DNA from: an uncultured Rhodospirillaceae bacterium
GTDB taxonomy: Bacteria > Pseudomonadota > Alphaproteobacteria > Rhodospirillales > Magnetospirillaceae
Reading direction: 5' to 3'
NCBI GenBank assembly: GCA_937887565.1
Contig: CALABS010000013.1
Span: 1 to 64,000, forward strand
Length of the DNA stretch: 64,000 nt
The position numbers and the translations under genes were made by a program. Positions 59,346-64,000 of this stretch are shown piece after piece; position 1 is the stretch's first letter, and the number at the start of each line of letters is the position of its first letter. Under the pieces are notes generated by a model. The model ran no database searches and had not been told where the DNA came from. It saw only the letters and a list, made by a program, of their open reading frames with translations.

Positions 59346-61216
59346 TCCCCCGCGAGGTTGTCCGGATAGCCCGGCAGAACGATGGTGACCACGGCTCCTG
59401 GCTCGAGGTCGGCGTTGGCGATCTCGAAGCTCCCCCCGAGGCTTTCGAAATAGTGGCTGGCTTCGGCGACTCCGATCCCGTGGCCGTTGATCTTCTTGCT
59501 GGACACGGTCTGCTTCCCGAGTTTCCCCGCTTCGTCGGGGGGAATTCCCTTCCCGTTATCGGAAATCCGAACCTCGACGGTGTTGCCGCCCATGTCCTTG
59601 CCGAAGCTGTCGGACACCTTGCGGCAATCCACGCTGATCATGATCCGCCCCTCGTTGGGTTCGATCAGTCCGAGCCCGATGGCGTCGTTGATAGAGTCCC
59701 TGGCGTTGCCGAGGATGTTGAACAGATGCTCCACCATCATCGGGGAACCGACGACCGAGTAGTCGAGGCGGCCACCATGGACTTTGGTATCGACGGCTAT
59801 GTCGTCGCTCATCGAGCGCAGCAGGAGATTGCGGGCTTCGTCCAGGGCATCGGCCACGATCATCAGTCGCGTGTCGTCGACGAGCCGGGTCAACCGATCT
59901 GAAAAGTCCGCATGAAACTCCTGGAAATTGGCGATCGCTTGGCGCAGCGCTTGGGAATCTCGCTGTTCGGGGGCCTTGCCCTGCCCGAGGTGCCGCAGAA
60001 TCTTGTCCAGCGCCATGCGCGCGATGAAGATCGGCTGGGCCAGCTTGTGCTCATAGAGCACCGAGACGCGCTGAAGTTGCGCCCGAACGGTTCGCAGGAG
60101 GTTGGCCTCCACGACAGACTGGGCGGCATGGCGCTCGCGGAGTCCGTGGATGTACGGCGCGAGGATCGTCGCCGCCTCAACCGCATTGTGGATTTCCAAG
60201 GCGTCGAAGGCTTGCGCCGGCGATGCCGGGTGTTCGAAATTGAATACGCCGATGAGGCTGGACTTGAAGAAGATCGGCACCACCAGTTCCGTGCCCCTCA
60301 AGCCTTCCGCGCCGCCGGAGCTGAGCAGGAACCCCTTGTAGACGCGCCCCGCTTCGCCGTCGCAGGCCAGGTCGAACAGGGCGTAGTCGGGCGCCGGGTC
60401 GGTCCGGACCACCATGCCACAGACGCTGTCCTCCACCGGGACCGGGATGGAACGGCGGGATTCCAGTTCCTTGCCATTCGTGCCGACGATGTCCAGCACC
60501 TCCCTGTTCGTCATCTCGTCGACGCGCTTGAGGAGGAGTTGCATCCTCGGCCCCTCCTCGCCCGACCGCATCCGCCAGGACATGACGTGACCCGCCACCT
60601 CCGCGACAACCGCGTTCCAGCACTCGGCCGCCTGGAGACCGTGATCGAAGAAGGTATCGGCGATGCGGGTCCTCAGACTGCTCGCCCGCTGTTCGAACAA
60701 TGCCCCGACCAGAAGGGTCATTTGGTCCACGACCAATTCTGCGAAATGCAGGTTCGATTCGAACCGCGACGGACCATGCGGCGGTGCGAACTGGTCCCTG
60801 AAGAACATCACGCACTTCAGCTTGGGGGTCCAAAACACCCGCAGGACCAGCAGCCGGGTATCATCGACCGTAACGATCCTCGCGACGCCGATCTTCTCAT
60901 CAAGAGGCGGTTCGACGGCGTCGAAAATGAGATCGTGACTGATACCCGAGGCCTCTCCCCCGAATGGAAAGGTGACGGTGCCCTGATCGGCCTTCAAAAG
61001 AAATTCGCCAGGAGCTGAGAAATGACCAGACAAGACAGGCCCGATTCTCTCAATTACTCCTGATAAATGATTCGATCGCTGCAGGGCCGTACGATCGATT
61101 TGGTTCAGAATGTCGAATTCATAGTAAATCCGGCCAATGTCCGAGGCGAACCGCTCCAGCGTATGCCGCCACTTCTCGACCGGTGTGTTGGATGCCGGTA
61201 CGGCAGTAAGGTTCAC
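59342..61216 (-). CDS. Cytoplasmic GAF-containing sensor histidine kinase
   Basis: A 624-residue soluble kinase without membrane helices. The N-terminal 185 residues are unassigned; a GAF-like sensor spans about 190-360 (RSIPVPVEDSVCGMVVRT; GTELVVPIFFKSSLIGVFNFEHP). The phosphoacceptor helix is YEHKLAQPIFIARMALDKI with His390 in an H-box-like HKLAQP. The ATPase domain has N-box LFNILGNARDSIND, G1 ISDNGKGIPPDE and G2 INGHGIGVA. The GTG at 61216 is chosen for GGGGAGGA five bases upstream; a TTG 57 bases earlier has none. First gene of the kinase-regulator-TIR operon. Confidence 0.88.
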   Translation of the reverse strand: MNLTAVPASNTPVEKWRHTLERFASDIGRIYYEFDILNQIDRTALQRSNHLSGVIERIGPVLSGHFSAPGEFLLKADQGTVTFPFGGEASGISHDLIFDAVEPPLDEKIGVARIVTVDDTRLLVLRVFWTPKLKCVMFFRDQFAPPHGPSRFESNLHFAELVVDQMTLLVGALFEQRASSLRTRIADTFFDHGLQAAECWNAVVAEVAGHVMSWRMRSGEEGPRMQLLLKRVDEMTNREVLDIVGTNGKELESRRSIPVPVEDSVCGMVVRTDPAPDYALFDLACDGEAGRVYKGFLLSSGGAEGLRGTELVVPIFFKSSLIGVFNFEHPASPAQAFDALEIHNAVEAATILAPYIHGLRERHAAQSVVEANLLRTVRAQLQRVSVLYEHKLAQPIFIARMALDKILRHLGQGKAPEQRDSQALRQAIANFQEFHADFSDRLTRLVDDTRLMIVADALDEARNLLLRSMSDDIAVDTKVHGGRLDYSVVGSPMMVEHLFNILGNARDSINDAIGLGLIEPNEGRIMISVDCRKVSDSFGKDMGGNTVEVRISDNGKGIPPDEAGKLGKQTVSSKKINGHGIGVAEASHYFESLGGSFEIANADLEPGAVVTIVLPGYPDNLAGE

Positions 61217-61423
61217 CGCTTCCTCCCCTGGTTTCAACCATCGGGAACTAGCGCCATTTCGCGATTTTCTCAACCGTGTCGGCGCCGAAAAGTTATGTAA
61301 GGTGAATATATTTCCCGCTCCGAGTCAATGTGTCAGGACGCATGACATGAAAGATTGCAGATCGGAGCGCGCCAACGGTGCAGGCGACCCGGCTTGGCGA
61401 CCGCACACATCAATCGAAATCTG
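61217..61423. other. Promoter region of the signalling/TIR operon
   Basis: About 200 bases, clearly AT-richer than the flanking genes (around 61290-61360). On the minus strand TATATT (61305-61310) is a possible -10 box and TTGACT (61323-61328) or CTGACA (61331-61336) lie upstream, but spacing is not ideal for any pair. Right margin of the inserted segment next to zapE. Confidence 0.35.
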
Positions 61424-62575
61424 CTACACTAGGTGTTCGCGGCCCACATAGTCCTCGGCCTGCATCTCCATCAGGCGCGAGACGGTGCGCTGGAACTCGA
61501 AGGCGCCGATGCCGGCGGGATAGAGGTCCTGGGGCGGGGCGGCGGCGGAGCAGATCAGGGTGGTCTTGTGCTCGTAGAGGGCATCGACCAGGGTGACGAA
61601 ACGCCGCGCCTCGTCCTTGTTCTCCGGGCCCAGGGTGGGGATTCCCGCCAGGATCAGGGTGTGGTAGCGGGTCGCCAGCTCCAGATAGTCGCTGGGCCCC
61701 AGCGGGCGCCCGCACAGTTCGGCGAAGGAGAACCGCGCCACCCCGGCGGCGGCCAGCGGGACGACGGTCTCGCGGCCGTGGACGACCAGCGTGTCGGGCC
61801 TGGCGGCGGCGCCCTCGGTCAGGCGGGCGAAGGCACCGTCGAGCGCGCGGGCGGCCTCGGCGTCGTCGGGGGCGTGATAGACCTTGAGGCCCTGCTTGCG
61901 GCCCAGGCGGTAATCGTGGCGGGCATCCAGTTCCAGGATGTCGAGGCGCTGCTCGATCAAGGCGATGAACGGCAGGAAGCGCTCGCGCTGGAGGCCGTCC
62001 TTGTACAATTCGCCAGGAGCACGGTTGGAGGTGACCACGATCACCACGCCGTCGTCGAGCAGCGCCTGGAACAGCCGGCCGACGATCATGGCGTCGGCGA
62101 TGTCGGTGATCTGCAACTCGTCCAGGCACAACAGCCAGGCCTCGGCGGCGATGGCGCGGGCCAGCTTGGGCAGCGGGTCGGCGTCGCGGCGGTGCTCGAT
62201 CTGGCGCCAGCGGTGGATCTCGGCATGGATGTCGCGCATGAATTCGTGGAAGTGGACGCGGCGCTTGCCGGGAATGACGGCCTGCTCGAAGAACAGGTCC
62301 ATCAACATGGACTTGCCGCGCCCGACATCGCCGAAGATGTACAGCCCCTGCAGGGGCGCCGACCGGGCGGCGTCACCCTGCCAGGCCAGACCCTTGGGCT
62401 TGGACCCCAGGCCGAATCGCGCCAGCCAGCCGCTTTCGCCCAAGGCGGGCCGGTAGCCCGCCAGCGCCTTGTGCAGCCCCTGCAGCTTCTCGGCCGCCAA
62501 CTCCTGGGCGGGGTCGGGCTTGATGGCGCCGGCGGCGAGCCGGGCGCGATAGGCGAAAAGGGGTCCGTCGGTCAT
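61424..62575 (-). CDS. zapE: Cell division protein ZapE (AFG1-like ATPase)
   Basis: A 383-residue P-loop ATPase. Walker A YIFGDVGRGKSMLMDLFFE, KRRVHFHEFMRDIH, Walker B LLCLDELQITDIADAMI, VVTSNRAPGELYKDGLQRERFLPFI and the C-terminal IGAFEFQRTVSRLMEMQ are diagnostic of AFG1/ZapE, which acts on the Z-ring and protein quality control. In related alphaproteobacteria it is next to mdh; here the kinase/TIR operon lies between. Confidence 0.95.
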   Translation of the reverse strand: MTDGPLFAYRARLAAGAIKPDPAQELAAEKLQGLHKALAGYRPALGESGWLARFGLGSKPKGLAWQGDAARSAPLQGLYIFGDVGRGKSMLMDLFFEQAVIPGKRRVHFHEFMRDIHAEIHRWRQIEHRRDADPLPKLARAIAAEAWLLCLDELQITDIADAMIVGRLFQALLDDGVVIVVTSNRAPGELYKDGLQRERFLPFIALIEQRLDILELDARHDYRLGRKQGLKVYHAPDDAEAARALDGAFARLTEGAAARPDTLVVHGRETVVPLAAAGVARFSFAELCGRPLGPSDYLELATRYHTLILAGIPTLGPENKDEARRFVTLVDALYEHKTTLICSAAAPPQDLYPAGIGAFEFQRTVSRLMEMQAEDYVGREHLV

Positions 62576-62654
62576 GGCGGCGCAACATAGCAAAAAGCGA
62601 CCCCCGGAACAGCAGGTGTTCCGGGGGCGCGAATCCGGGACTGGCGGGAGGGCG

Positions 62655-63581
62655 TCACCCGTCGGCGTTGATCTTGGCGACGATCTCGTCGAGGATCCGC
62701 TCGGCCAGGGCGTTCTCCACCTGGCAGGTGCCGGCCTTCTCGTGGCCGCCGCCGCCATAGCCCAGGCACAGCGCGCCCACATTGGTGCGCGAGCCGCGGT
62801 CCAGGATCGACTTGCCGATGGCGAAGACGGTGTTCTGCTTCTTGAGGCCCCACATGACGTGGATCGAGATGTTGCACTGCGGGAACAGGGCGTAGATCAT
62901 GAAGCGGTTGCCGGCGAAGATGGTGTCCTCGGACCGCAGGTCCAGCACCACGCAATTGCCGCGCACGGTCGAGCAGCGCTTGATCTGCTCCTTGAATTTC
63001 TCCTCGTGCTCGAAATAGAGCTCGGTGCGTTCCTTGACGTCGGGCAGCTCGAGGATGTCCTCGATGGTGTGGTTCCGGCAGTAGTCGATGAGGTTCATCA
63101 TCAACTGGTAGTTCGAGATGCGGAAATCGCGGAAGCGGCCCAGGCCGGTGCGGGCGTCCATGATGTAGTTGAGCAGCGTCCAGCCGGTGGGGCTGACGAT
63201 GTCGTCCAGCGTGTAGTCGGCCGAATCGCCCTGGTCGACCGCGACCATCATCTTGTCCCAGGCGGCCGGGAACCGCACGGCACCGCCGTAGTAGTCGTAG
63301 ACCACGCGGGCGGCCGACGGCGCGTTGGGATCGATGACGTGGTTGTCCTTCTTGCCGACCCGCAGGGTCTCGGAAAGATGGTGGTCGAAGGCGAGGTGGA
63401 CTCCCTCCACGTAGGGAAGGTTGGTGGTGATGTCGTTGGGGCCGATGTCGATGACGCCGTCCTGCATGTCCTTGGGATGGACGAACTTGATCTCGTCGAT
63501 GATGTCGAGCTGCTTCAGCAGCACGGCGCACACCAGCCCGTCGAAATCGCTGCGGGTCACCAACCGGAACTTCTGGGACAT
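62655..63581 (-). CDS. DHH-family phosphoesterase (exopolyphosphatase-like)
   Basis: A 308-residue protein of the DHH superfamily. Metal-binding motifs are LVTRSDFDGLVCAVLL, LAFDHHLSET (DHH) and VAVDQGDSADY; the C-terminal DHHA1-like glycine-rich site is CLGYGGGGHEKAGTCQ. Likely a phosphodiesterase or short polyphosphate/oligonucleotide hydrolase. AAGGAGGAG precedes the ATG at 63581. Soluble. Confidence 0.85.
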   Translation of the reverse strand: MSQKFRLVTRSDFDGLVCAVLLKQLDIIDEIKFVHPKDMQDGVIDIGPNDITTNLPYVEGVHLAFDHHLSETLRVGKKDNHVIDPNAPSAARVVYDYYGGAVRFPAAWDKMMVAVDQGDSADYTLDDIVSPTGWTLLNYIMDARTGLGRFRDFRISNYQLMMNLIDYCRNHTIEDILELPDVKERTELYFEHEEKFKEQIKRCSTVRGNCVVLDLRSEDTIFAGNRFMIYALFPQCNISIHVMWGLKKQNTVFAIGKSILDRGSRTNVGALCLGYGGGGHEKAGTCQVENALAERILDEIVAKINADG

Positions 63582-63742
63582 CGACTCCTCCTTCCCACCC
63601 CGAACCGAGCCGAAAGGATAGTCGCTCGCCCCCGCCGCCGCAATGGCCCAGCCTGTGCGCATCGCGCCTCTTTCCGCCCGCGCGCCGGTAGGCTAAACAG
63701 AGGGCACAGCCGTTCCTTCCCGCCGCCGCCGGAGTGTGTCCC

Positions 63743-64000
63743 ATGCGTTCCCACCGTCTTGCCGCGCTGGCCTGCACCATCGCCCTGGCCGCCTGCAACG
63801 AGGGGCCGTTCGTAGACCACGACCTCGTCAAGAACATCAACAAGCCGGTGGACACCATCCTCGACTCCGGCACGGTGCATGTCTGTTACGACGATGACCG
63901 CCTTGGGGAAGCCGAGATGCTGGCGAAGCGCACCTGCGCGGCCTATGGGCTTCAGGCCGTGCTGACACGGATCGAGCGCTATCAGTGCCGCCTGACCACT
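63743..64000 (+). CDS. Lipoprotein, 3' end cut by window
   Basis: Reads open from ATG 63743 to the window edge (86 codons seen). The signal peptide has a lipobox (TIALAAC), then NEGPFVDHDLVKNINKPVD and a Cys-containing soluble part (HVCYDDDRLGEAEMLAKRTCAAYG). GGAG lies before the start. Family not recognised; the rest of the gene is outside the window. Confidence 0.75.
   Translation, partial: MRSHRLAALACTIALAACNEGPFVDHDLVKNINKPVDTILDSGTVHVCYDDDRLGEAEMLAKRTCAAYGLQAVLTRIERYQCRLTT

Noticed and set aside
61217..61273. TTG-initiated longer form of the histidine kinase
   Set aside because: No ribosome-binding site before the TTG, whereas the GTG at 61216 has an excellent one.

Overview
This window is a chromosomal segment of a high-GC alphaproteobacterium, most likely Rhodospirillales and close to Magnetospirillum/Phaeospirillum. 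I infer this from the GC-rich coding, the order ffh-rpsP-rimM-trmD-rplS-leuC-leuD-leuB, the order zapE...mdh-sucC-sucD-sucA-sucB-lpdA, a CcmCDEFGHI cytochrome c maturation operon, an aerobic-type cobalamin cluster with CobN, and an intracellular PHA depolymerase. Genus is inference; the class is well supported. There is no CRISPR array, integrase or recognisable insertion-sequence transposase.

Layout. 1-3.6 kb: a tandem repeat, a J-domain protein and a triple-PAS/GGDEF/EAL phosphodiesterase. 3.9-11.5 kb: the ribosome/SRP operon running into leucine biosynthesis, with a DUF559 nuclease-like gene between leuC and leuD bounded by inverted G-rich repeats. 11.5-18.7 kb: cobN, cobW, cobU, a small Cys-rich protein and a gamma-glutamyltransferase-like protein, opposed by gpt. 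19.2-24.5 kb: ccmI-H-G-F-E-D-C, then tRNA-Arg(ACG). 25-34 kb: a lipoprotein, a drug exporter, a YgjP-type metallopeptidase, a YcgN protein, phaZ, then cobA-(TauE/SafE)-sco-cobB. 34-48 kb: housekeeping genes (mutL, rsmD, a pseudouridine synthase, tadA, nth, phoH) among transporters, a bacteriohemerythrin and hypotheticals. 48.3-57.2 kb: TCA operon mdh-sucCDAB-lpdA. 61.4-64 kb: zapE, a DHH-family phosphoesterase and a lipoprotein cut by the window end.

The most interesting region is 57.2-61.4 kb. A compact three-gene operon (GAF-containing histidine kinase, response regulator with an unassigned output domain, and a two-domain protein ending in a PF10137-type TIR-like NADase domain) sits between zapE and mdh, genes that are usually neighbours in this group. 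Overlapping starts and stops imply one transcript. Base composition looks less GC-rich than the flanks. I propose it as a signal-controlled TIR effector module, possibly a phage-defence or stress-suicide system; this function is inference.

A second theme is repeat dispersal. G-rich inverted-repeat elements lie around the DUF559 gene, in frame inside cobN, and between cobN and cobW. A separate 95-bp repeat lies in the rpsP leader and forms the 3' end of rimM. The vitamin B12 genes are split into two clusters (cobN-W-U and cobA/cobB). The second of these encloses two copper/cytochrome-oxidase assembly-type genes.
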